14,651 nt of DNA, from positions 1 to 14,651 of the forward strand of contig JBDQGZ010000037.1 in assembly GCA_040265115.1 (NCBI GenBank), read 5' to 3'. The translations under genes were made by a program, and so were the position numbers. Origin of the DNA: M55B157 sp040265115 (GTDB lineage: Bacteria; Actinomycetota; Actinomycetes; S36-B12). Position 1 is the first letter of the stretch, and each line of letters begins with the position of its first letter. Below, piece after piece: positions 6,084-12,370 of the stretch. The notes under the pieces were generated by a model. The model was not told the origin of the DNA. It ran no database searches and was given only the letters and a program-made list of their open reading frames with translations.

Positions 6084-8321
6084 ATGACCAAGGCCTTGCG
6101 GATCTGCCCTCTTTGCGAAGCCACCTGTGGGCTGAACCTCACAGTCGATGGAGACGCGGTCACGGCCGTTCGCGGGGACACCGACGACGTCTTCAGTCAC
6201 GGCTTTCTTTGCCCCAAGGGAGTGGCGCTCGGTGAGTTGCACTCCGATCCGCGCCGACTGCGCTCGCCTCTCGTGCGTGATGAATCCGGTGAACTCCAGG
6301 AAGCATCGTGGGAGGCGGCATTCGACGTCATCCGTAGGCGTTTGGGATCGACGATCGTCGAGCACGGCGCGAATGCCGTGGGCCTCTACCTCGGCAACCC
6401 TAATGTGCACAGCTTGGCCGGTACCTTCATGCTCCCCGCTTTCGTGCGTGCCCTCGGCACGATGCAGCGGTTTTCGGCGAGCACGGTCGACCAGATGCCA
6501 AAGCAGGCGGCCTCAGCCTTGATGTTCGGCACTCCGCTGTCGGTTCCGGTCCCTGATGTCGACCACACCGACTACTTCCTCATGCTCGGGGCGAATCCGA
6601 TGGTGTCGAACGGCTCCTTGATGACCGCAGCGGATATGCCCGGTCGACTCAGGGCGCTGCGCAAGCGGGGCGGCAAGCTCGTGGTGGTGGACCCGGTGCG
6701 CACTCGGACAGCGGATATCGCCGAGGAACACGTGTCGATCCGACCGGGGAGCGATGCACTGTGGTTGGCGGCGTTGGCCCACATTCTGGTGCAGGCGCCG
6801 AATTTCGCCCTTGCACAGGACTGGATAGCGCAGGATCAGTGGGATGACCTCGTCGACGCCCTCAGTGACTTCACTCCCGATGCCGTCGCGGCCATCACCG
6901 GCGTCGAGTCCGCTGTCACGTATCGGATAGCCGAAGAACTCCAGGCTGCTTCCCATCCGGTGGTCTACGGACGTATGGGGACGACGACTTCGGGCCTGAG
7001 CATCGATGATCGAATGGTGCCCCTGGCGACGGTTTGCTCGTGGCTGATCGATGTGGTCAACATCGCGATCGGGGCACTCGACTCCCGAGGCGGCGTGATG
7101 TTCCCGATGCCGGTTGCGGGCGGTCCCTCGACAGAAGGCACGCCGGGTCGGGGGCGCGGGGTGACCATTCCGGGGCGCCGCCGCACGCGGGTCCGCGGCC
7201 TGCCGAGTGTTCTCGGCGAGTTCCCCAGTTCAGCCATGGCGGAGGAGATCGACACACCCGATCCGGAGACCGGGGAGCACATCCGTGCGGTGTTCGTTGT
7301 GGGGGGAAACCCGATCATGTCGACGCCGAATGGGACGCGGCTCGCAGCGGCTTTCAGTTCCTTGGATCTGCTCGTCTGCGTCGATCCCTACCTGACGGAG
7401 ACCGGGAAACTCGCCGATGTCGTCCTACCGGTTGCGTCACCGCTGACGAGGTCGCATCACGATGTGGTGTTCAACAACCTCGCGGTGCGAAACCAGGCTC
7501 GCTATTCGCCCCCGGTGTTCGCCGTGCCCGAGGGAGAGATGGACGAGGCTGACGTGCTCCTGCAACTGGCGGCGATCGCGGCCGGTGCGGCCTCGGGAAC
7601 AGAACCACCCCCGCAGGCAGTCGACGATCTCATCGCTTTCACCGTGGCGCAGCAGGCCTGCACCGATGAGGCGTCACGGGCCCACGGTCGCGACCCTGCG
7701 GAACTGCTTGCGGCGGTTGCCCATCGACGTGGAGTGGATCGCATCCTTGACCTGCGCATCCGCTCCGGGCCCTACGGGGACGGATTCGGCTCTGTCCCGG
7801 ATGGACTGACCCTCGACGCAGTGATGGCTGCTCCGCATGGCATCGATCTCGGGCCTTTGGAGCCTCGCCTGCCCGAGGTTCTACGCACTCCCTCGGGGCT
7901 CATCGATGTTGCACCTCCAGTTTTGGTGGAAGAGCTACGCAAGGCCAGCGAGCTTCTGGGATCGGAGCCGTCGTCAGGGATATTCATCCTGGTGGGACGC
8001 CGCCAATTGCGCAGCAATAACTCCTGGATGAAGGGGCTGCCGACACTCACTGGGGGGTCCAATGTTCCGACCGCGATGATCAACCCCGACGATGCACTCG
8101 GTCTTGGCGTTAGAGACGGCGATGCCGTCCTCGTCACCAGTCCGAGCGGGTCGATCACAATCCCGGCGAGTGTTCGAGATGAAGTGGCGCCGGGCTGCGT
8201 CTGCATCCCTCACGGATGGCAAGAGGCCAACGTGAATCTCCTGGTCGGAGAGCAGGCAGTGGATGAACTCGGCGGCACTGCTGTCCTCAGTGGATTCAAG
8301 GTGGAGGTTGTCGCCGGCTGA
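6084..8321 (+). CDS. Molybdopterin-dependent oxidoreductase (DMSO reductase/FdhF superfamily), cytoplasmic
   Basis: This is a 745-residue single-subunit-like molybdoenzyme. Cys8, Cys11, Cys15 and Cys43 form the N-terminal [4Fe-4S] site, and Lys45 in CPKG matches the conserved lysine that relays electrons to the pterin. The core carries GANPMVSNG, then VVDPVRTRTADIAEEHVSIRPGSDALW, typical of bis-MGD binding. The C-terminal dinucleotide-binding domain starts at about 628 (VGRRQLRSNNSWM) and ends with CIPHGW. There is no Tat signal peptide. The ATG at 6084 follows a G-rich stretch and directly precedes the Fe-S domain; the longer frame from 5991 adds 31 unconserved residues. The residue aligned with Sec/Cys140 of E. 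coli FdhF appears to be Ala142 (VDQMPKQA), so substrate and Mo ligand are unclear. No partner subunit, FdhD or cofactor gene is nearby. Confidence 0.9.
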   Translation: MTKALRICPLCEATCGLNLTVDGDAVTAVRGDTDDVFSHGFLCPKGVALGELHSDPRRLRSPLVRDESGELQEASWEAAFDVIRRRLGSTIVEHGANAVGLYLGNPNVHSLAGTFMLPAFVRALGTMQRFSASTVDQMPKQAASALMFGTPLSVPVPDVDHTDYFLMLGANPMVSNGSLMTAADMPGRLRALRKRGGKLVVVDPVRTRTADIAEEHVSIRPGSDALWLAALAHILVQAPNFALAQDWIAQDQWDDLVDALSDFTPDAVAAITGVESAVTYRIAEELQAASHPVVYGRMGTTTSGLSIDDRMVPLATVCSWLIDVVNIAIGALDSRGGVMFPMPVAGGPSTEGTPGRGRGVTIPGRRRTRVRGLPSVLGEFPSSAMAEEIDTPDPETGEHIRAVFVVGGNPIMSTPNGTRLAAAFSSLDLLVCVDPYLTETGKLADVVLPVASPLTRSHHDVVFNNLAVRNQARYSPPVFAVPEGEMDEADVLLQLAAIAAGAASGTEPPPQAVDDLIAFTVAQQACTDEASRAHGRDPAELLAAVAHRRGVDRILDLRIRSGPYGDGFGSVPDGLTLDAVMAAPHGIDLGPLEPRLPEVLRTPSGLIDVAPPVLVEELRKASELLGSEPSSGIFILVGRRQLRSNNSWMKGLPTLTGGSNVPTAMINPDDALGLGVRDGDAVLVTSPSGSITIPASVRDEVAPGCVCIPHGWQEANVNLLVGEQAVDELGGTAVLSGFKVEVVAG

Positions 8322-8349
8322 CCGCTGGCCGTAGGAGGGTGAATCTGAG

Positions 8350-8433
8350 TGCGCGAGGGGGGAGTTGAACCCCCACGCCCTTTCGGGCACACGGACCTGA
8401 ACCGTGCGCGTCTGCCTATTCCGCCACTCGCGC
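8350..8433 (-). tRNA. tRNA-Leu (anticodon CAG)
   Basis: The minus strand folds into a full class II tRNA. The acceptor stem GCGCGAG (8427-8433) pairs with CTCGCGC (8351-8357), with A as discriminator at 8350. The anticodon stem CACGG/CCGTG encloses loop TTCAGGT, giving anticodon CAG, which reads CUG leucine codons. A long variable arm (GCCC-GAAA-GGGC) is characteristic of leucine tRNAs, and the T arm GGGGG-TTCAACT-CCCCC is perfect. The CCA end is not encoded. A tRNA-Leu close to fhaA is also what I recall from Mycobacterium. A possible -10 (TAGCCT, complement of 8444-8449) would give a leader of only a few bases. Confidence 0.97.
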
Positions 8434-8479
8434 GCGCCGCAGAAGGCTAGCACGCACAACTCGGCTCGAACCCGCCGCA

Positions 8480-8485
8480 TAGGGT
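8480..8485 (+). promoter_or_regulatory. candidate -10 element (TAGGGT) for the aldo/keto reductase operon
   Basis: TAGGGT ends six bases before the ATG at 8492, the spacing expected if transcription begins at the start codon. The G-run that follows (GGGG just before the ATG) is too close to be a good Shine-Dalgarno. There is no recognisable -35. This is inference from spacing only. Confidence 0.3.
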
Positions 8486-8491
8486 GGGGTC

Positions 8492-9433
8492 ATGGTTCGC
8501 ATCGGGAGCTCCGACCTTGATGTGTTCCCCCTCAACCTCGGTGGAAACGTCTTCGGCTGGACCGCGGACGAGTCCACCTCGTTCGCCATCCTCAACCAAT
8601 TCGTCGACATGGGCGGAAACTTCATCGACACCGCCGATGGCTATTCCCGATGGGTGCCCGGGCATGTTGGTGGGGAGTCCGAGGCGATCATGGGCCGATG
8701 GATCGCTCAACACGGCACACGTGACGATCTCATCATCGCGACCAAAGTTGGTAAGAAGCCTGATCTGCTCGGACTCGCGCCCGACACCATCCACAAGGCT
8801 TGCGATGGATCGCTCCAGCGGTTGAACACCGACTACATCGATCTCTATTACTGTCATGCCGATGATCCCGATGTCCCGCTCGAGGACACTCTGGGGGCGT
8901 TGGCGGAATTAGTCGAGGCTGGAAAGGTCCGCTGCATCGCGGCATCCAACTATTCCGCTGAGCGCCTCGTGAAGGCGCTCTCGATCAGCGACGCACACGG
9001 ATGGCCGCAATTCGTCGCCCTGCAGCCGCATTACAACCTCATTGTGCGGGACGAATACGAGGGAGTTCTCCAGGATCTGTGCGTGGCGGAAGGCATCTCC
9101 TGCCTCCCCTACTCCGCGCTGGCGAGTGGATTCCTTTCCGGAAAGTATCGGGACCCGAGTCTTGAGCGCGGTGATCGCGCAGAGAAGGCGATGACGTACT
9201 TGAACGACCGAGGCCTACGGGTGCTCTCCGCTATGGATCTCGTCGCATCTCGCCACGAGGTTTCGTTGACCTCTGTTGCCATCGCATGGCTGGTTCATCA
9301 ACCAACCGTGGCCGCACCCATCGCGAGCGCCTCGCGACCCGATCAACTCAACGCCCTGATGCACGGTGCGACACTCCAGCTCACGGCGCAAGATCTGGAC
9401 GAGTTGGATCGTGCTTCGGGTCATGAGGCATGA
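8492..9433 (+). CDS. Aldo/keto reductase family oxidoreductase
   Basis: This is a 313-residue NAD(P)H-dependent TIM-barrel oxidoreductase, predicted cytoplasmic, reducing aldehydes or ketones. The catalytic tetrad is visible: Asp46 and Tyr51 (FIDTADGYS), Lys85 (IATKVG) and His122 (DLYYCHADD). The cofactor-side motifs RCIAASNYS and, near the C-terminus, a PIASASRPDQL segment followed by the LTAQDLDELD helix are standard. The length is normal for the family, and the sequence does not specify a substrate. The start at 8492 opens directly on the first barrel strand (VRIGSSDLDVFPLNLGGN). The stop TGA overlaps the start of the next gene. The gene is divergent from tRNA-Leu, with 58 bases between. 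Confidence 0.94.
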   Translation: MVRIGSSDLDVFPLNLGGNVFGWTADESTSFAILNQFVDMGGNFIDTADGYSRWVPGHVGGESEAIMGRWIAQHGTRDDLIIATKVGKKPDLLGLAPDTIHKACDGSLQRLNTDYIDLYYCHADDPDVPLEDTLGALAELVEAGKVRCIAASNYSAERLVKALSISDAHGWPQFVALQPHYNLIVRDEYEGVLQDLCVAEGISCLPYSALASGFLSGKYRDPSLERGDRAEKAMTYLNDRGLRVLSAMDLVASRHEVSLTSVAIAWLVHQPTVAAPIASASRPDQLNALMHGATLQLTAQDLDELDRASGHEA

Positions 9434-9990
9434 TGGGGGCTATGCCAGACCCGAAGTCCGATCAGTCGGGCCGACCTGGGCATCCTGAGGATGCGCGTCT
9501 GAAGGAAGCGCGCGACCGTGTCGCCACCGTGGGCTGGATGCTCGTCGCACTGCAGTTCCTCTTGATCATTGCGTTGCTCGTGGTGCCGTGGCGTCGTTCC
9601 GCGAGTGCACTGTGGCCGCCAGATGCGACGGCTGTTTTTGGTTTTCTGTTCGTTCTCGCCGGCCTTGTCATTGCACTGCTCGGACTGACGCGCTTGGGTT
9701 CGGCGCTCACCCCCACTCCGGTTCCACTCCAGGGCATGGCGTTGCGCACCGATGGGATCTATTCGTGGGTTCGCCACCCTGTCTATTCAGGGATCCTCCT
9801 GGCCGGCCTCGGATTCACGATCGCGGTCGGGTCCCTGTGGCAGGTGTTCGTCTGGGTGCTGCTCGTCGTGTTCTTCGTCGGCAAGTCGATGTGGGAGGAC
9901 CTGCTGTTGTCGGAGGTCCATGGCGTGACGTGGTACGAGTACGCCGATCACACCGGCGGATTGATTCCCATGCCCTGGCGTAGGGGCTAG
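9430..9990 (+). CDS. Isoprenylcysteine carboxyl methyltransferase (ICMT)-like membrane protein
   Basis: This is a 186-residue membrane protein with about four hydrophobic segments (near 32-53, 68-88, 118-136 and 137-151). The C-terminal half carries the SAM-dependent membrane methyltransferase signature of the ICMT/phospholipid methyltransferase superfamily: TDGIYSWVRHPVYSGILL (107-124, with Arg115-His116-Pro117), then KSMWEDLLL (152-160) and GLIPMPW. Bacterial members are widespread, and most have unknown substrates. The start is ambiguous among ATGs at 9430, 9433 and 9442. The first overlaps the upstream stop and suggests translational coupling; the third follows a G-run. It converges on the arsC gene, and the two stop codons share the CTAG at 9987-9990. 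Confidence 0.86.
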   Translation: MMGAMPDPKSDQSGRPGHPEDARLKEARDRVATVGWMLVALQFLLIIALLVVPWRRSASALWPPDATAVFGFLFVLAGLVIALLGLTRLGSALTPTPVPLQGMALRTDGIYSWVRHPVYSGILLAGLGFTIAVGSLWQVFVWVLLVVFFVGKSMWEDLLLSEVHGVTWYEYADHTGGLIPMPWRRG

Positions 9991-10388
9991 TCGAGGAGTT
10001 CGGCGACCAAGCTCTCGATACGTTGACGGATCTCGTCTCGAATCGGTCGAATCGCATCAATTCCCTGACCTGCGGGGTCCTCGAGCGCCCAGTCCTCATA
10101 CCGCTTCCCCGGGAAGATCGGGCAGGCGTCACCACACCCCATCGTGATGACTACGTCGGACTCCTTGACGGCCTCGACGGTCAGAATCTTGGGAGTCTCC
10201 CCGGAGATGTCGATGCCCTCCTCGGCCATTGCCTCGACGACCGCGGGGTTGACGGAGTCTGCCGGGGCGGATCCAGCCGAGCGGACCTCGATGTGGTCGC
10301 CGGCGAGGTGGGTGAGATAGGCCGCGGCCATCTGCGATCTCCCGGCGTTGTGGACGCAGACAAATAGGACGCTGGGCTTGTCGCTCAT
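9987..10388 (-). CDS. arsC: Arsenate reductase, low-molecular-weight phosphatase fold
   Basis: This 133-residue cytoplasmic enzyme reduces arsenate to arsenite. It has the P-loop VCVHNAGRS, with nucleophile Cys11 and Arg17 (CX5R), and the acid motif EDPAGQ with Asp104. Cys85 and Cys89 (MGCGDACP) are candidates for the resolving steps; the GCGD-CP-FPGKRYEDW pattern resembles corynebacterial and other actinobacterial ArsC enzymes that use mycothiol/mycoredoxin, though thioredoxin is possible. An in-frame extension upstream to 10694 runs antisense through the channel gene and is spurious, so ATG 10388 is chosen. That ATG overlaps the channel stop by ATGA (10385-10388), showing a coupled two-gene operon. 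Its 3' end shares four bases with the convergent methyltransferase-like gene. Confidence 0.94.
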   Translation of the reverse strand: MSDKPSVLFVCVHNAGRSQMAAAYLTHLAGDHIEVRSAGSAPADSVNPAVVEAMAEEGIDISGETPKILTVEAVKESDVVITMGCGDACPIFPGKRYEDWALEDPAGQGIDAIRPIRDEIRQRIESLVAELLD

Positions 10389-11095
10389 GAGGAGTCTCCC
10401 TGAGGTTGGTGGACAGGATCGGGAAGGTCGAGGGGCGGGGGGACTCGCCGTGGGAAGAACACTTCCGTCAGCGCCGCACCGACGACAGCGCCGACCAACT
10501 GGAATCCGATGAAAGGCAGGACATCGGCCGGGTCGATACCGGTGAAGGTGTCGGTCAGGCTGCGACCGATCGTCACCGCCGGATTCGCGAAGGAGGTCGA
10601 TGAGGTGAAGAAGTAGGCCGCCCCGATCCACGCGGGCACCAGGACCGGTCCAAGGTGTCCTCGACCTGTGCGAGTGAGGGCGCCGATAACCCAAATGAGA
10701 CCAGCGGTGGCCACGATCTCCCCGAGCCAGATTCCTCCACCGGAGCGCTCATTGGTCGAGGGAGTCCAGGCGGGCAGGGAGAACATCACATTGGCGAGCG
10801 CGACACCGGCGAGGCCTCCGAGAATCTGCACGACGATGTAGCCGACTCCCTCGCCGGCAGCCATTTCGCGGCGAACCACGGCAACCGCGGTCACCGCAGG
10901 ATTGAAATGGGCACCGCTGATCGCCCCCAGTGTCCAAATGAGGACTCCGAGGGCAAGCGCGGTGGAGATCATGTTGAGGATGAGGACGACCGCGAGATCG
11001 GATGACAGCGCCTGGCCCATGATGCCGGAGCCGACCACGGCGGCCACGAGTAGCGCTGTCCCAATAAACTCGGCGGCAAAACGACGCCAGATCAC
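10385..11095 (-). CDS. MIP family channel (aquaporin/aquaglyceroporin), probable arsenite channel
   Basis: This is a 236-residue six-helix channel with two half-helix motifs, NPA at 65-67 (SGAHFNPAVT) and NPA at 171-173 (SFANPAVTIGR). The residue after the second NPA is Val174, where most aquaporins have the selectivity-filter arginine. The gene overlaps arsC, which suggests that arsenite made by ArsC leaves through the channel, as shown for AqpS with ArsC in Sinorhizobium meliloti. GTG 11095 is chosen because it begins at the first helix (WRRFAAEFIGTALL). A TTG start at 11131 would place the promoter and palindrome inside the coding region and add a Cys/Ile-rich tail without family character. 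With a -10 ending at 11104, the transcript would be essentially leaderless. Confidence 0.9.
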   Translation of the reverse strand: MIWRRFAAEFIGTALLVAAVVGSGIMGQALSSDLAVVLILNMISTALALGVLIWTLGAISGAHFNPAVTAVAVVRREMAAGEGVGYIVVQILGGLAGVALANVMFSLPAWTPSTNERSGGGIWLGEIVATAGLIWVIGALTRTGRGHLGPVLVPAWIGAAYFFTSSTSFANPAVTIGRSLTDTFTGIDPADVLPFIGFQLVGAVVGAALTEVFFPRRVPPPLDLPDPVHQPQGDSS

Positions 11096-11103
11096 AATGA
11101 GAG

Positions 11104-11131
11104 ATAATATCGATATACATCGATGAATCAA
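11104..11131 (-). promoter_or_regulatory. Promoter of the channel-arsC operon
   Basis: On the minus strand, TTGATT (complement of 11126-11131) and TATTAT (complement of 11104-11109) are separated by 16 bases, a good match to a housekeeping sigma factor promoter. Transcription would begin near 11097, two bases before the GTG start. The region is markedly AT-rich against its surroundings. The spacer is filled by the ATCGAT palindrome. Confidence 0.55.
11109..11124. promoter_or_regulatory. Candidate operator: ATCGAT-ATAC-ATCGAT palindrome in the promoter spacer
   Basis: Two ATCGAT half-sites separated by four bases lie between the -35 and -10 elements of the channel-arsC promoter, where a bound repressor would block RNA polymerase. 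An ArsR/SmtB-family arsenite sensor is the natural candidate from context, but no arsR gene is in the window. The central four bases are not symmetric. The regulator identity is inference. Confidence 0.5.
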
Positions 11132-11176
11132 GTCGCCTCGGCGGCGTCGCGCAGCCGCTCGGAGGCTGCCACGGCA

Positions 11177-11182
11177 TACGAT
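11177..11182 (+). promoter_or_regulatory. candidate -10 element (TACGAT) for the fhaA operon
   Basis: TACGAT ends six bases before the GTG at 11189, so a transcript beginning at the GTG would be leaderless. This matches the absence of a Shine-Dalgarno there and the family-typical N-terminus. No convincing -35 is seen. Confidence 0.35.
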
Positions 11183-11188
11183 CAGCGG

Positions 11189-11863
11189 GTGGGATTACTC
11201 GATCGATTCGAGGACCGGCTCGACCGGCTCGTCAACGGCGCGTTCGCCCGTGCTTTTAAGGCGGAGGTTCAGCCGGTCGAGATCGCCGCCGCGCTCCAGA
11301 AGGAAGTGGACGACCGCGCTGCCGTTGTCGCCCGTGGCCGCACTGTAGTGCCGAACGTCTTTACGGCCGAACTGTCCCCCACCGACGATGAGCGACTCAG
11401 TGTCCACCGCGACGCCCTGCAGGGAGAACTCGCCACCCTGGTGAGCGAGTATGCCGCCCAGCAGGACTACACCCTGCTCGGTCCGGTGGAGGTCACCCTC
11501 GGTCTCGACGAGGAACTCGAAACGGGGATCTTCCGAATCCATTCGGTGTCGCGATCCGCAGTGCATGCCGACTCGGCGCCTCCGACACCCGGCCAGCCAT
11601 CGCTGTCGATCGGCGAATCCCATTTCGCCCTCGTGCGGCCCATCACCCGAGTGGGACGCGGACATGACGCCGATATTCGCATCGATGACCCCGGGGTCTC
11701 TCGGCTGCACTGTGAAGTTGTTCTCGGATCACCGACCGTCGTGCGCGACTTGAACTCCACTAATGGAGTCAGCGTGGACGGTACGCGTGTCACCCAGGCC
11801 GCGCTGGTGGATGGCAGCACCGTCACTCTCGGCCAGACCACGATGGTCTATCGGAGCGGCTGA
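11189..11863 (+). CDS. fhaA: FHA domain protein FhaA with N-terminal DUF3662 domain
   Basis: This is a 224-residue cytoplasmic protein. The N-terminal DUF3662 domain (about 1-115) opens with the family-typical GLLDRFEDRLDRLVNGAFARAF, so GTG 11189 is preferred to the ATG at 11123, which lies inside the neighbouring operon's operator. The C-terminal FHA domain (about 145-222) has Gly156-Arg157, Ser171-Arg-Leu-His174 and STNG at 190-193, the residues that bind phosphothreonine. FhaA in mycobacteria interacts with the pseudokinase MviN and with PknB and PknA, tying phosphorylation to peptidoglycan synthesis. The linker between the domains is only about 25-30 residues, whereas the M. tuberculosis protein is over 500 residues with a long low-complexity linker. 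It is first in the block, 3 bases before fhaB. Confidence 0.94.
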   Translation: MGLLDRFEDRLDRLVNGAFARAFKAEVQPVEIAAALQKEVDDRAAVVARGRTVVPNVFTAELSPTDDERLSVHRDALQGELATLVSEYAAQQDYTLLGPVEVTLGLDEELETGIFRIHSVSRSAVHADSAPPTPGQPSLSIGESHFALVRPITRVGRGHDADIRIDDPGVSRLHCEVVLGSPTVVRDLNSTNGVSVDGTRVTQAALVDGSTVTLGQTTMVYRSG

Positions 11864-11866
11864 GAG

Positions 11867-12361
11867 ATGACCGAATTCGGTCTCACGCTGCTGCGCCTGG
11901 CCTTCTTGGCGGCGCTGTGGATCTTCATCATCGCCACCGTTCTCATCCTGCGTCGGGATCTCGTGCAGCCGCGTGATGTGCGGCCAGCCGCGGCCGGAAC
12001 AGAGCGTCGTCGCGCACCCAAGCAGCCGAAACCCCCCAGGCAGCCGAAGCCAGCAAAGGTGGCCAGATCAGCGGGTCCGTCGCTTGCCGTGATCGATGGC
12101 CCACTCGAAGGCACGGTCATCCCGCTCGGCACCGCGCAGATCACCCTGGGGCGGGCACCAGATTCCACCGTAGTCATTGATGATGATTTCGCCTCGAGCC
12201 GCCATGCGCGCATCTATCCCCGCGATGGCGCCTGGATCGTGGAGGATCTGGGCTCCACGAACGGCACCTGGATCGATCGTGCTCGGATCACCACACCAAC
12301 CGCCCTGCCCCCCGGCGCTCCTCTGCGCATCGGGCGCACGACCCTGCAGTTGAACGCATAG
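11867..12361 (+). CDS. fhaB: FHA domain protein FhaB (FipA)
   Basis: This is a 164-residue protein with an N-terminal membrane anchor (about 7-28, ending in RRD), a basic proline/lysine-rich linker (about 34-68) and a C-terminal FHA domain. The phosphothreonine-binding residues are Gly95-Arg96, Ser110-Ser-Arg-His113 and GSTNGT at 129-134. In mycobacteria the orthologue FipA binds phosphorylated partners in the divisome and is a substrate of PknA/PknB. The length matches the usual 150-170 residues. It begins three bases after the fhaA stop, with a weak GAGAG upstream, and lies nine bases before pstP. Confidence 0.95.
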   Translation: MTEFGLTLLRLAFLAALWIFIIATVLILRRDLVQPRDVRPAAAGTERRRAPKQPKPPRQPKPAKVARSAGPSLAVIDGPLEGTVIPLGTAQITLGRAPDSTVVIDDDFASSRHARIYPRDGAWIVEDLGSTNGTWIDRARITTPTALPPGAPLRIGRTTLQLNA

Positions 12362-12370
12362 GACTCCCCG

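Noticed and set aside
5940..6410. Upstream extension of the DUF2127 frame (to a 414-residue protein)
   Set aside because: It runs antisense through the Fe-S domain of the molybdoenzyme, and its composition is unlike either family; ATG 5939 gives a complete DUF2127 protein.
8313..8329. Hairpin GCCGGC-TGACC-GCTGGC over the molybdoenzyme stop as a terminator
   Set aside because: The stem is only six pairs including one G-U, with no T-run after it, so it is too weak to call in GC-rich DNA.
6051..8359. GCGCGAGGG present both before the molybdoenzyme (6051-6059) and at the tRNA-Leu 3' end (8351-8359), as possible att repeats
   Set aside because: The match is only nine bases and GC-rich, which is expected by chance in a window this size, and there is no integrase.
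10389..10694. Upstream extension of the arsC frame (to 235 residues)
   Set aside because: It lies in the shadow of the channel gene in another frame, is Arg/Pro/Ser-rich, and ATG 10388 gives a normal-length ArsC coupled by ATGA.
11123..11188. Longer FhaA start at ATG 11123
   Set aside because: The ATG lies inside the palindrome of the channel-arsC promoter, and the extra 22 residues have no family character; GTG 11189 gives the expected N-terminus.
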